Assembly (NCBI GenBank): GCA_050298535.1
Contig: JBNKUI010000121.1
Span: forward strand, 27,002 to 91,001
Source: JABDMH01 sp050298535
GTDB taxonomy: Bacteria > Bacteroidota > Bacteroidia > Chitinophagales > Saprospiraceae
Length of the DNA stretch: 64,000 nt
Direction: 5' to 3'
This document shows, one piece after another, positions 18,236 through 26,927 of the stretch (position 1 is the stretch's first letter; each line of letters starts with the position of its first letter). Below the pieces are notes generated by a model that saw only the letters and a list, made by a program, of their open reading frames with translations, was not told the DNA's origin and did not search any database. Made by a program: the position numbers and the translations under genes.

Positions 18236-19091
18236 CTTGCTTTAGATGCGTCTGGGTGAAAGGTACGATAGTAATAGGACTCAGGCGAAAACCCTGGTGT
18301 TTTAATAGACGGATGACACCTTTCCCTCCACCGAGGTGTGCGGCTCCAAAACCAGCAAAGACAGTACCTCCTTCACAAAGTTGCATAAAACGATCGGCCA
18401 ATATGCGGTTGCGTTGAAAAAGCATCCTGGAGCGCAAATGATGCAATTGCTTTCGACTTACCTGATAGAGACGCTGTATGTCCTGTGCCTCGTAATATCT
18501 GACCATATTGTGAATCGACTTTCTGAATTTCTCAGGATTCCTGGCTACCTGCAGCACACCTTTTATATGCTCTACCGGAGCGAGTGACTTCATAATCTCC
18601 ATTTGCTCTGCAAATGACTCCAGCCCTGTCGTTTTCTTATCCAGGGTTTCAGCATAATGGAAAAGAGACTGATCTAATGGATGTAAATGATCCTCAGAAA
18701 GCACCGTCTCTGATAGTCGTGAAATCACCAGAAATGGATGCAGGAATCTCATGGAATTTAAATCTATTCCAAAAGACTTCTTCAGCTGCTTTCGGACCTT
18801 GTCATATTTTCGGGGAGGAATCAGGTCTGTGAGGGACTGGCCAGGCTTTAGCATAGCACTCTCAGAGAGTAGTAGGGGATCCACTTCACCCAGATGCATT
18901 TCAGCCGCATAGATATCGCACGCTTCTATTCTGTTTTTTATCTCTTCAATCCACCGAAATGCACTTCGATCTCTCACATGCATTGTGCCAAAAAGGTATC
19001 CTTTAAAGGCGTGCTCACGATGTACTGACCAAAGCAGTGATCCTTTGGTTCTAGATGGAAAATGATCTGTAGTACCGATTTTATGTATCAA
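18225..19091 (-). CDS. TraB/GumN family protein
   Basis: A 288-residue TraB/GumN-type domain, a family thought to include metal-dependent peptidases related to Tiki. The two conserved GxxH motifs are present: GTMHV (His38) near the start and GFGAAHLGGGKGVI near the end, with the conserved Glu in YAAEMHLG between them. No signal peptide is seen, unlike many GumN homologues that are exported lipoproteins, so this copy is probably cytoplasmic. It starts within the stop codon of the Lrp regulator (ATGA overlap). Confidence 0.82.
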   Translation of the reverse strand: MIHKIGTTDHFPSRTKGSLLWSVHREHAFKGYLFGTMHVRDRSAFRWIEEIKNRIEACDIYAAEMHLGEVDPLLLSESAMLKPGQSLTDLIPPRKYDKVRKQLKKSFGIDLNSMRFLHPFLVISRLSETVLSEDHLHPLDQSLFHYAETLDKKTTGLESFAEQMEIMKSLAPVEHIKGVLQVARNPEKFRKSIHNMVRYYEAQDIQRLYQVSRKQLHHLRSRMLFQRNRILADRFMQLCEGGTVFAGFGAAHLGGGKGVIRLLKHQGFRLSPITIVPFTQTHLKQDET

Positions 19092-19564
19092 TCGTACTTG
19101 TATGGCAATACCTTTGAGTCCTTTACAGTGGAAAGGGTCATCAATGTCTTCATACGTTCGATTTCCTCGATCTGTGATAGTGTCTTAAATAGAATATTCT
19201 CGTAGGTGGGAATATCCTTACAAACAATTTGAATCAGCATGTCGGCCTCACCAGTAATGATATAACATTCAGTTACTTCATCAATATCCTTTATCTTATT
19301 GATGAAATTGTCCAGTGCATTTTCCTTATGCCAGGCGAGAGATACCAGTACAAAGGTCTTCACACTGAGACCAATAGCCTGAGGATTGACGGTTGCATGG
19401 TAGCTGGTAATCAGGTCCGTATTCTCCAATTTTTTCACACGCTCAAGTGTAGGTGCCGGCGAAAGACCGATTTTCTTTGACAAATCAAGATTTGTGATTT
19501 TACAGTTATCCTGAAGGATCTGCAATATTTTAAGGTCAATTTTGTCTAGCTTATTCTCTGACAT
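19088..19564 (-). CDS. Lrp/AsnC family transcriptional regulator
   Basis: A 158-residue regulator. An N-terminal winged HTH (about 6-55, with NLDLSKKIGLSPAPTLERVKKLE) is followed by the ligand-binding RAM/AsnC domain (about 65-145, with the Gly/Asp-rich EADMLIQIV turn). Such proteins form octamers and respond to amino acids. It heads the operon Lrp-TraB-Rossmann-gldC and stands next to the glutamate dehydrogenase gene on the same strand, making amino-acid-linked control of either unit plausible. Target sites are not identifiable by eye. Confidence 0.9.
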   Translation of the reverse strand: MSENKLDKIDLKILQILQDNCKITNLDLSKKIGLSPAPTLERVKKLENTDLITSYHATVNPQAIGLSVKTFVLVSLAWHKENALDNFINKIKDIDEVTECYIITGEADMLIQIVCKDIPTYENILFKTLSQIEEIERMKTLMTLSTVKDSKVLPYKYD

Positions 19565-19706
19565 TCTCTTTATGTCTTTTTAAATCTGAAACAGAAATAT
19601 TGGGTCAAATATGAGTAAAAGAAAGTTTATACCTGTTACGTCATACACTTGAACAAGTTGCCAAATTTACGGAGAAATGCCATTTCTACCGCATATAAAT
19701 TGGTAA

Positions 19707-21128
19707 TTAAGGAAATACCCCCATATTTATATAGTCGCTGGATATTTTCCCCAGGGCATTCACAAAAGCTGCTGTCCGCAAATCCTCGATCTTTGGCTTG
19801 CGTTTCATAATTTCTCTTATCTGATGATATGCCGTCACCATAGTCTCCTCGAGGCCAGATCGCACCAGATCAATTTCATCTGCGCCCTTTGTAATAAAGG
19901 ACTTCTCCTTTTCATTGATCGAGCGGCCGGTTTGTCGCTCTATAAGATTGACGAGGTTGCTATATCGGTTTTGATCAAATCTTTTTTCCATGCGTCCAAA
20001 ACGCATATGTGATAGATTCTTAAGCCACTCAAAATAAGATACAGTGACACCACCTGCATTCAGATACATGTCAGGGATGATGATGCAGCCATTCTTCAGA
20101 AGATATTCGGCAGCCGAAGCGGTTACCGGTCCGTTGGCCGCTTCCGCGATAATTTTAGCCTTAACATTTTTGACATTCTCATCTCTTATCTGATTTTCTA
20201 GAGCAGCTGGCACCAGCACATCGCATTCTACTTCCAGTGTTTGTTTGCGTTGATTCATGTTTACCGCTCCCGGAAAATCGAGGATAGATCCCGTTTTCTT
20301 ACGATGTGTCATCAAGGCATCGATATCGATACCTGCCTCACTATAGATAGCACCTTCATACTCAGCAATGCTGATGATCTTGAATCCGCCTTCGTCCTGT
20401 GATATTTTTCCAGTATGATAGCCCACATTTCCCAGACCCTGAATGGCCATAGTTTTTCCCTCAGTTCCAGGTTCGAGACCCACGCGCTTCAACATGGCTT
20501 TATCATGCAGTACTTCACGTATACCGTAGAACACACCTCTACCCGTAGCTTCCTCACGACCTCTGATACCATTCTGTGTAACGGGTTTGCCCGTGACACA
20601 AGCAGATGCATCAATTTCATTACCTTTAAAGACGGCATACGTATCCAGTATCCATGCCATTTCTCTTGCACCTGTACCATAATCCGGTGCGGGTACATCA
20701 ATCGCGGGTCCAATGAAATTCTTTCTTACTAATTCGGTGGTATATCTTCGTGTAATTCGTTCCAATTGGCCTGGTGTGTAGTCTCTGGGAGAAATTTTGA
20801 CACCACCCTTGGCACCTCCGAAAGGTACATCTACGATAGCACATTTATAAGTCATCAACGCGGCGAGCGCCATAACCTCCTCCTGACTTACTTTCTGACT
20901 AAACCGGATACCCCCTTTAGTAGGATGTCGGTGATGGCTATGTTGTACGCGATAAGCTTCAATTACTTGATAGTGCTTGCCGATTTTTACCGGAAACTGC
21001 ATATAATATACCGCATTACAAACCTTTATTTGCTGCAGAAGTCCCTCCGGGAGATTCGTATGCCAGGCTGCTTTATCAAAATTATGTTGAACACTTTCGT
21101 AAAAATTCGGTTCAGAATTCGTCGCCAT
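19707..21128 (-). CDS. gdhA: Glu/Leu/Phe/Val dehydrogenase family protein, probably glutamate dehydrogenase
   Basis: A 473-residue oxidative deaminase of the hexameric glutamate dehydrogenase family. Substrate- and cofactor-site segments are visible: HPTKGGIRFS, the catalytic lysine region VPFGGAKGGVKI, PAPDYGTG and the Rossmann turn AIQGLGNVG. The length and motifs fit NAD-dependent GDH; a leucine or valine dehydrogenase would be about 100 residues shorter. Its first 17 bases overlap the end of ccmD, so it is in the transcript of the cytochrome c maturation genes. The downstream Lrp regulator may control it. Confidence 0.88.
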   Translation of the reverse strand: MATNSEPNFYESVQHNFDKAAWHTNLPEGLLQQIKVCNAVYYMQFPVKIGKHYQVIEAYRVQHSHHRHPTKGGIRFSQKVSQEEVMALAALMTYKCAIVDVPFGGAKGGVKISPRDYTPGQLERITRRYTTELVRKNFIGPAIDVPAPDYGTGAREMAWILDTYAVFKGNEIDASACVTGKPVTQNGIRGREEATGRGVFYGIREVLHDKAMLKRVGLEPGTEGKTMAIQGLGNVGYHTGKISQDEGGFKIISIAEYEGAIYSEAGIDIDALMTHRKKTGSILDFPGAVNMNQRKQTLEVECDVLVPAALENQIRDENVKNVKAKIIAEAANGPVTASAAEYLLKNGCIIIPDMYLNAGGVTVSYFEWLKNLSHMRFGRMEKRFDQNRYSNLVNLIERQTGRSINEKEKSFITKGADEIDLVRSGLEETMVTAYHQIREIMKRKPKIEDLRTAAFVNALGKISSDYINMGVFP

Positions 21129-21348
21129 CAGATTTTAGATTTTCGAGCTTGGAAATTCGTTTATCAAGACTGAAGAGGTATCCCATAAGTCCCAAAAAAA
21201 GTACGATGATCACAGCCACAACCACATACATCTTTCCAATTGCCTGGAAGAAATCCTGTCCTCCGTTTTGAGCTAAGGCAGACTCACTCCATAAGAAGAG
21301 ACACATGAATGTGCTGAAAGAGATAATATGCTTCTTTAGTCTTTCCAT
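21112..21348 (-). CDS. ccmD: CcmD-like small membrane protein
   Basis: A 78-residue protein with a signal-like start (to about residue 26), one transmembrane helix (MYVVVAVIIVLFLGLMGYLF) and a charged tail with LDKRISKLE. This matches Bacteroidota CcmD-type proteins, which are often annotated as such because of their position. It lies between ccmC (2 bases away) and gdhA (17-base overlap). In other bacteria CcmD stabilises the CcmABC/CcmE heme-export complex. Assigned mostly from context and topology. Confidence 0.7.
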   Translation of the reverse strand: MERLKKHIISFSTFMCLFLWSESALAQNGGQDFFQAIGKMYVVVAVIIVLFLGLMGYLFSLDKRISKLENLKSDGDEF

Positions 21349-21350
21349 GA

Positions 21351-22424
21351 TTATTCAAATTCTTCCTCAAAAAGGCTTTTTAACCGCAGTTGCCTCCAAT
21401 TTACATTCGACACCCATATACCCAACAATGTCCAACCGATGATGGCCGGATAAAACACCATCCGCATACGATTGTCCATATCCTCCGATCCAAAAGCCGG
21501 ATTACCACCACTCCCAGGATGCAAACTATCTGTCATCCGTGGAATGATATAAAGCAGAGGTATTAACATTAAAAAGGCAAATATGTTATATGCGGCAGAA
21601 AATCTTCTTGCCACATCTTTATCTGCAATCGACTGCCGTAGAATAAAATAAGCCAAATACATCAGGATGGCGATTGCCGTCATATTTTGCTTTACGTCAA
21701 AGCTCCAGTAGCTACCCCATGTATTACCCGCCCAGAGTATCCCTGTACACATTCCCAGGCACGCCCAGACCAGACCTGTGGCTGCAAATGCCTCTGCTTT
21801 AAAATCATACAGCGCCTCTTTTGATCGCAAAAAACGGACACTATTGATAGCACTAATCAGACAAATGAAAAGTAGAGCAAACCATATCTGCACATGGAAG
21901 TACGTATTTCGTATAGTCTCTTTTAGGATATTTCGAAAGGGAAAATGGAACCCTGTAGCGCCGGATACTTCAAGAAGTTCATCGTGCCATGCGGCACTAC
22001 CCTCCATAGAATTGCCCCGTATCACGATGGCGCTGGGCAGCACTGAATGTCCGTCTACCGGATTGTATAAGATGAGATTGGCCGAATTGATCGTATCACG
22101 CCCAGGTAAGGAGGGAGGTATATCAAAAGTGGCTGTCAGATGTCGACGATCTCCAGCCTGAACTTGTCTTGCCTCTATCGCAGCCATGGCATTCAGTCGC
22201 AACCAGGCACGCTGCGATTCACTACTAAAATGTGAATTATATCCTTCAACCCTTAACTCAAGTGGCGAACCCGCTCTGGCCACAATGGGATCCACAGCAA
22301 TCACTCCTGAACCTAATGGGATAATGAGTCCCGCTAACAGTGAGTACAGTATCAGCAATACCCCTAACAGTTTCCACCATAGACCACGAACTTTCATACC
22401 TGCAAAAGTCTGCCTTTTGATCAA
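21351..22424 (-). CDS. ccmC: CcmC-type heme protein with an extra N-terminal periplasmic domain
   Basis: A 357-residue heme-handling membrane protein. The C-terminal 200 residues are a CcmC core: the tryptophan-rich WGSYWSFD motif (236-243) with flanking conserved histidines His177 (NTYFHVQIW) and His302 (SLHPG). CcmC presents heme to CcmE during cytochrome c maturation. Classical CcmC is about 220-250 residues; here residues 15-160 add a leading transmembrane helix and a roughly 115-residue beta-rich periplasmic domain (with ELRVEGYNSHF and RAWLRLNAM). The gene follows ccmB by 57 bases and precedes ccmD by 2. Confidence 0.88.
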   Translation of the reverse strand: MIKRQTFAGMKVRGLWWKLLGVLLILYSLLAGLIIPLGSGVIAVDPIVARAGSPLELRVEGYNSHFSSESQRAWLRLNAMAAIEARQVQAGDRRHLTATFDIPPSLPGRDTINSANLILYNPVDGHSVLPSAIVIRGNSMEGSAAWHDELLEVSGATGFHFPFRNILKETIRNTYFHVQIWFALLFICLISAINSVRFLRSKEALYDFKAEAFAATGLVWACLGMCTGILWAGNTWGSYWSFDVKQNMTAIAILMYLAYFILRQSIADKDVARRFSAAYNIFAFLMLIPLLYIIPRMTDSLHPGSGGNPAFGSEDMDNRMRMVFYPAIIGWTLLGIWVSNVNWRQLRLKSLFEEEFE

Positions 22425-22481
22425 AAATCAATACTACGAAAATGCATTTAGATTCTTTCTAAATATGGAGCCTCGCTGTGA

Positions 22482-23141
22482 TCAAGACCGCCAAATGAAG
22501 GGAAAAAGTAAGATAGCTACCCCTACGATCAGCAAGTCGATGGCTCCCAGCAAGGTCACATCGGTCTGGACCTGGGACCAGGATACCTGTTCCAAAGATT
22601 TTATGGACAGTCGGATGACAGGTAGCAGTAAAGGAATGATCACCGGTAGACTTAAGACCATCATGAGGGTATTGCTGTTCTTTCCATAACTAGCTATCTG
22701 AGAAATCAAGGTAAAATTGGCGGCTATACCCAATATACCACAAAGTAATCCCAGGAAGAAATAGCCAGATGAAATAACAGGATATCCATTAAACACTGCA
22801 AACAGCAGGAGGCACAGCAAGCTAATGATCAAAAGTGTCAGAAAGTTGTATATCAACTTGGCCAGACTCACAGAAACAGGGTCGGTAATCGTATAATAAT
22901 ATATACGTCTTTGATTTCCTTCCTGTGTTGTGGAGCGCAATACTGCATTGACCGAGGCAAACAATACAACTATCCAGTATAAAGTCACCCAAGTCTTGCC
23001 AATCACCTCACCAAAAGACAGATATATAATAAAAGTCGCCGCAAAAACGTACAAGAATATACCTCCCAGCCCGAACATCTGGCGAAAATCTAACTGAATA
23101 TCCTTGGATAAAAGAGCAGCTATTTGCTTCATCGAATGCAA
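22482..23141 (-). CDS. ccmB: Heme exporter permease CcmB
   Basis: A 219-residue integral membrane protein with six predicted helices, the permease of the CcmABC complex that takes part in releasing heme-loaded CcmE. Family-typical residues are DIQLDFRQ near the start and the hydrophobic SLPVIIPLLLPVI stretch. The ATPase partner CcmA and the chaperone CcmE are not in the window. The frame starts with MHSMKQ; Met4 is an equally possible start. First visible gene of the ccmB-ccmC-ccmD-gdhA unit, divergent from the amidase. Confidence 0.88.
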   Translation of the reverse strand: MHSMKQIAALLSKDIQLDFRQMFGLGGIFLYVFAATFIIYLSFGEVIGKTWVTLYWIVVLFASVNAVLRSTTQEGNQRRIYYYTITDPVSVSLAKLIYNFLTLLIISLLCLLLFAVFNGYPVISSGYFFLGLLCGILGIAANFTLISQIASYGKNSNTLMMVLSLPVIIPLLLPVIRLSIKSLEQVSWSQVQTDVTLLGAIDLLIVGVAILLFPFIWRS

Positions 23142-23286
23142 ACATAGCGAATGAGCATAAAAGATTGCATCTAAAACCTGTAGCAGTATGAGATAAGGAT
23201 AAAATACATTAATATTTTTTCACATGTCTAAATATCAGATATTGATGTATTTACACTATATTTGCTATAAGACTTAGGATCAGAAA

Positions 23287-24486
23287 ATGATAAAACTACT
23301 ATTATTTCTCTCGCTGACGAATCTATTGTCACCTCCGATTGACAAATATCCCTATGACATTAAGATTGCTGCCCAATCCGGAGATGGCGTCATTACATTG
23401 CTGAGCCGATATCATTTAGCATCTCACCCTTCCAACATAGAGGCATTTTATCAACTCAATGGTATGAGTGCGGATGATCCCTTACTGGCTGATCGAGAAT
23501 ACATTTTACCTATTCGGATCTACCGATACAATGGCAAAAGCATTCGCACCACCATCGGTGATAATGATTATGATAAAGCCCTGAGGATCAAAGCATACAA
23601 TGAACTCATTCTTTCTAAGAACCTGAGAAAGACGCATTACACATCCTCTAATATTCTGTGGGTCCCACATCATGAGCTAAACACCACTTCTTCTCCCTCC
23701 ACATCAAACATGAAACATGAAATAGCGAATCGAACCGTAAACCTTCCTGTCCTGGGAGCAGAACACAAGGAGGTAGAGATCACCTCCGATGTATTAGAAG
23801 GTCACGTTTATTATATAGTAACCGGACATGGCGGTCCCGATCCCGGAGCTATCGGTAAAAGAAATCGATCCATGCTGTGTGAGGATGAATATGCCTATGA
23901 CGTAGCATTGCGGCTCTATCGGAATTTGTGGTCTCAGGGAGCGATAGCATATCTGATCATTGAGGACAAAAACGATGGCATACGCTCCGATGAAATCCTC
24001 ATCTGCGATCATGATGAAACCTGTCAAGGTGCCAATATCCCATTAAACCAGGCTAAGCGACTTCGACAACGTGTGGAAGTAGTGAATGAATTATTTGCCG
24101 CAAACAGTAAAAAGGGCGTGAAAAGTCAGACATTCCTTGAAATACACGTGGATAGCCGCAGTAAGAATCACAAACAGGATGTTTTCTTTTGCCACTACCC
24201 TACCTCAAGAAGTAGCAGAAAACTGGCCAGCGACCTGAAGGAGACATTTGCCGCTAAATATAGCCAACACAGAGCCAATGGTCAATACGGTGGGACTGTA
24301 TCACCGAGGAATAATCTTTTCGTACTAAAAAACACTGCACCGAAGGCAGTTCTCATTGAGCTAGCTAACATCCAGAATAAATCCGATCATCGCCGAATCA
24401 TCCAGCCTTCCAATCGCCAGGCCCTGGCCAACTGGATCACGCAGGGACTGATCAGAAACAGCATTTCGGAGTTGGCATCGGAGTAA
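23287..24486 (+). CDS. N-acetylmuramoyl-L-alanine amidase (Amidase_3)
   Basis: A 399-residue exported amidase that cuts the bond between muramic acid and the stem peptide. After a signal peptide (about 1-16) comes a LysM-like segment (about 25-77, GDGVITLLSRYHL ... LADREYILPI), then the zinc amidase domain from residue 170: His181 (GHGG), Glu199 or Glu201 (CEDEY), His287 (EIHVD) and the catalytic Glu358 (LIELAN). Insertions around DKNDGIRSDE and the absence of strong spacing changes suggest an active enzyme used in daughter-cell separation or wall turnover. A TATATTTG -7-like box lies at 23257-23264, about 20 bases before the start codon. Confidence 0.88.
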   Translation: MIKLLLFLSLTNLLSPPIDKYPYDIKIAAQSGDGVITLLSRYHLASHPSNIEAFYQLNGMSADDPLLADREYILPIRIYRYNGKSIRTTIGDNDYDKALRIKAYNELILSKNLRKTHYTSSNILWVPHHELNTTSSPSTSNMKHEIANRTVNLPVLGAEHKEVEITSDVLEGHVYYIVTGHGGPDPGAIGKRNRSMLCEDEYAYDVALRLYRNLWSQGAIAYLIIEDKNDGIRSDEILICDHDETCQGANIPLNQAKRLRQRVEVVNELFAANSKKGVKSQTFLEIHVDSRSKNHKQDVFFCHYPTSRSSRKLASDLKETFAAKYSQHRANGQYGGTVSPRNNLFVLKNTAPKAVLIELANIQNKSDHRRIIQPSNRQALANWITQGLIRNSISELASE

Positions 24487-24544
24487 AGAAGGCCCCCTCA
24501 GTCCAAAGGTTCATTTTTGTTAAAATGTGTTAATTAAATCTTAT

Positions 24545-24560
24545 TACGACACTTTTCGTA
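24545..24560. promoter_or_regulatory. Putative BlaI operator 1
   Basis: TACGACACTTTTCGTA: five-base arms TACGA/TCGTA around six bases. Same length and arms as the second site at 24600-24615; the two centres are 55 bp apart and bracket the promoter of the BlaI-like gene. BlaI/MecI-family repressors bind short dyads of this kind as dimers. Confidence 0.6.
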
Positions 24561-24568
24561 CTTCTTCC

Positions 24569-24599
24569 TTGCATAGAAAAATAAAATGGTTTATCATTG
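24569..24599 (+). promoter_or_regulatory. Promoter of the BlaI/M56 operon
   Basis: TTG at 24569-24571, 20 bases, then TATCATTG at 24592-24599, one base off the Bacteroidota -7 consensus TAnnTTTG. It lies between the two putative BlaI operators, and the second operator would cover the transcription start. Confidence 0.5.
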
Positions 24600-24615
24600 T
24601 ACGAACTAATTCGTA
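24600..24615. promoter_or_regulatory. Putative BlaI operator 2
   Basis: TACGAACTAATTCGTA: six-base arms TACGAA/TTCGTA around CTAA. It abuts the -7 box and ends 4 bases before the start codon of the BlaI-like gene, a position where a bound repressor would block initiation. Confidence 0.62.
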
Positions 24616-24619
24616 GACA

Positions 24620-25006
24620 ATGAGTGCTACCTATGTAAAACCTACAGAATCTGAGTTGGAAATACTTCAGGAACTATGGTCTCTTGGACCTGCTACTGTG
24701 CGGGAAGTCAATGATCGGCTAAGTGAAAAAAAGGATGTTGGATACACCACCACCCTTAAGCTCATGCAAATCATGACAGATAAGGGGTTGGTCTCAAGAG
24801 ATACATCACGTCGACAGCATGTCTACAAGGCAATCATCAAGGAAGATGAGGTGCAAAAAAGAATGCTTACGCGAATAGTGAAGTCCGCCTTTCACGGCTC
24901 AGTCAGTAGCCTGGTGATGCAGGCTCTGGGAAATCACAATGCATCGCAGGAAGAACTAAATGAAATCAAAGCACTTATCGAGCAGATCGAGTCTAACCAA
25001 AAGTAA
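24620..25006 (+). CDS. BlaI/MecI/CopY family repressor
   Basis: A 128-residue winged-helix repressor. The N-terminus PTESELEILQELWSLGPATVREVNDRLSE and the recognition region YTTTLKLMQIMTDKGLVSRD are classical for BlaI/MecI; the C-terminal helices serve for dimerisation. It precedes the M56 peptidase gene by 6 bases. In staphylococci the peptidase signals removal of the repressor; by analogy this pair should be a membrane-stress or cell-wall sensing switch, with self-regulation through the operators in front of it. No beta-lactamase follows, so the output differs from the textbook system. Confidence 0.92.
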   Translation: MSATYVKPTESELEILQELWSLGPATVREVNDRLSEKKDVGYTTTLKLMQIMTDKGLVSRDTSRRQHVYKAIIKEDEVQKRMLTRIVKSAFHGSVSSLVMQALGNHNASQEELNEIKALIEQIESNQK

Positions 25007-25012
25007 CAATCC

Positions 25013-26908
25013 ATGGATACCATAATAAATAACCTATTTTCCGACAATACATTACAAGCACTGAGCTGGACACTCATCCACTCACTGTGGCAGATCAGTA
25101 TCATTGCCGTGCTACTGGCCCTTTACCTTCGATACCGGTCAATAGAAAATCCTGAACAGCGATTTGATGCTGCAGTCACCTCGATATTCCTCATTTTTGT
25201 CACTAGTCTCTGTACTTTCCTTTATTATATCGGGGGATCTCCTTTGGAGCAAATTTCTGTTATGATGACATCCCTGGCAGATGCCAGTGCTATTACCGAG
25301 ACCTCATCGATGGATTTCGGTGCATGGATTGGATCCCACAGTACATTCCTGGTAGCTATCTGGTCACTAGGAGCCACGGTGTTCCTAATAAGACTATTGG
25401 TGGGGGCTTCCTTTATCAGCTATCTTCGTCACTTCGAGCAAATGTCAATTCCTGCCAATTTTGAGGCGAAAGTAGTGACCATCTGCAAGAAACTCGGTAT
25501 TCGTCAGCAGATCGATGTGAAGGCCTCTACAGCTGTGAGAGGTCCACTGACACTTGGTCATCTTAAGCCCCTGATATTGCTACCGGCAGCGATGTTGGCA
25601 CATATCCCCCCCAAGCACCTGGAAGCCTTTATCGTCCATGAACTAGCCCATATCAAACGCCAGGATTACCTAATAAATATTTTAGTCTCAGTGGTAGAAA
25701 CCCTATTCTATTTTCATCCTGCTGTATGGTGGATATCGGGCAAGATCGAAATCGAGAGGGAGAGCTGCTGTGACAGCATTGCCGTGGCACTCACGGGTAA
25801 TAAGTTGGAATACGCGAAAGCACTAGTCAACCTTCAAGAACAGATGACACCTCAATATCGTCTGGCTATGCATGCATTTTCTAATAAAGGATCATTCACC
25901 AACAGACTGCAACGCTTAATTGGCACAGCTGATCCACAGAAATCAACTTTCGACAAATCGATGGTGTGGATCCTCCTCCTTCCAGGACTGCTCGGACTAT
26001 CCTTCACTAATCACGCTCCAGTCGATGTGCAGGATCAAATTGTGAAGCGTATCATGATCGATTTAGATGAGGAGCAACATTCATGGTTTTTTCAGTCTGA
26101 TTCGATTCCCGCTGTAGAGTCCTATTCTCTTAACAGTGACTTTGAGGGTCAGACCATTGAGTTAAAGAAACGGCGGGGAAAAATTGTTTTCCTCAAAATA
26201 GATGGCAGGGAAATCCCCAGCGATCAATATGGTCAATATGCAGAGTTCATTGCACGTGTGGAGCAGAGTATTCCAGCTCCGCCTCCTCCTCCAGCTCCGC
26301 CTTCACCACCAAAAGTTCCCAGTCCAATACCTGCACCAGAAGCACCGCCTGCTCCTGAAGCACCTCCCGCTCCAGATGCACCTCCCGCTCCTACGATCCC
26401 GGAGGCGCCGGAAATGCCAGTAGCGCCTGAAATACCTGAGGTTCCCGAAGCTCCGAAAGCTCCAGAATTGCCGGAAAGGCCAGAAATGCCCAAATCTCCT
26501 TCTGTCCCAAAAGTAAAGTCAATTCCATCTCCACCGGCACCTCCTACTCCCGGCAGACCCGCCAAGAAAAATGAAGATATCGGATTTTTCATTAGTTCCG
26601 ATGAGATGGAAGTACATGTAGATCTGGATGAAAGCAACTTCAGCACAATAGGTGAAAATGTCTTTGCTTTTCGCACAAAGGACGAAGCAGGGAACGTAGT
26701 CGTGGAGTACGTTGGAGATGTGGCACATGACCTGATAAGCGAGATAGAGGATGATGCAAAGACGATAACGGTAAATGTGGCTAAGGTAGAAGGCGTAACT
26801 GAAAAACATACAGTCTGGATAAGTACTGGGGATCACTCCAAAGAGCTGCATTTACAAAATGTAATCACCCTGAAAGAGGGTGACAAAACCGCAATTAGAC
26901 AACAATAA
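25013..26908 (+). CDS. M56 (BlaR1-type) membrane metallopeptidase with proline-rich periplasmic tail
   Basis: A 631-residue membrane zinc peptidase. Helices cover about 20-40, 52-75, 108-133 and 310-328. The cytosolic catalytic domain has HELAH (His209, Glu210, His213) and the downstream EIERESCCDSIA segment supplying the third zinc ligand. Instead of the penicillin-binding sensor domain of BlaR1, residues from 330 onward form a periplasmic tail: a small domain, then about 100 residues of Pro/Ala/Glu repeats (415-515), then an acidic beta-rich end. What it senses is unknown. It lies between the BlaI-like repressor and the PDZ protein. Confidence 0.88.
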   Translation: MDTIINNLFSDNTLQALSWTLIHSLWQISIIAVLLALYLRYRSIENPEQRFDAAVTSIFLIFVTSLCTFLYYIGGSPLEQISVMMTSLADASAITETSSMDFGAWIGSHSTFLVAIWSLGATVFLIRLLVGASFISYLRHFEQMSIPANFEAKVVTICKKLGIRQQIDVKASTAVRGPLTLGHLKPLILLPAAMLAHIPPKHLEAFIVHELAHIKRQDYLINILVSVVETLFYFHPAVWWISGKIEIERESCCDSIAVALTGNKLEYAKALVNLQEQMTPQYRLAMHAFSNKGSFTNRLQRLIGTADPQKSTFDKSMVWILLLPGLLGLSFTNHAPVDVQDQIVKRIMIDLDEEQHSWFFQSDSIPAVESYSLNSDFEGQTIELKKRRGKIVFLKIDGREIPSDQYGQYAEFIARVEQSIPAPPPPPAPPSPPKVPSPIPAPEAPPAPEAPPAPDAPPAPTIPEAPEMPVAPEIPEVPEAPKAPELPERPEMPKSPSVPKVKSIPSPPAPPTPGRPAKKNEDIGFFISSDEMEVHVDLDESNFSTIGENVFAFRTKDEAGNVVVEYVGDVAHDLISEIEDDAKTITVNVAKVEGVTEKHTVWISTGDHSKELHLQNVITLKEGDKTAIRQQ

Positions 26909-26927
26909 TTTTAAAACAGAAATAGAT

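Noticed and set aside
26233..26676. A Gly/Ala/Ser-rich 147-codon minus frame
   Set aside because: It is the antisense of the Pro/Ala/Glu repeats in the M56 peptidase gene.
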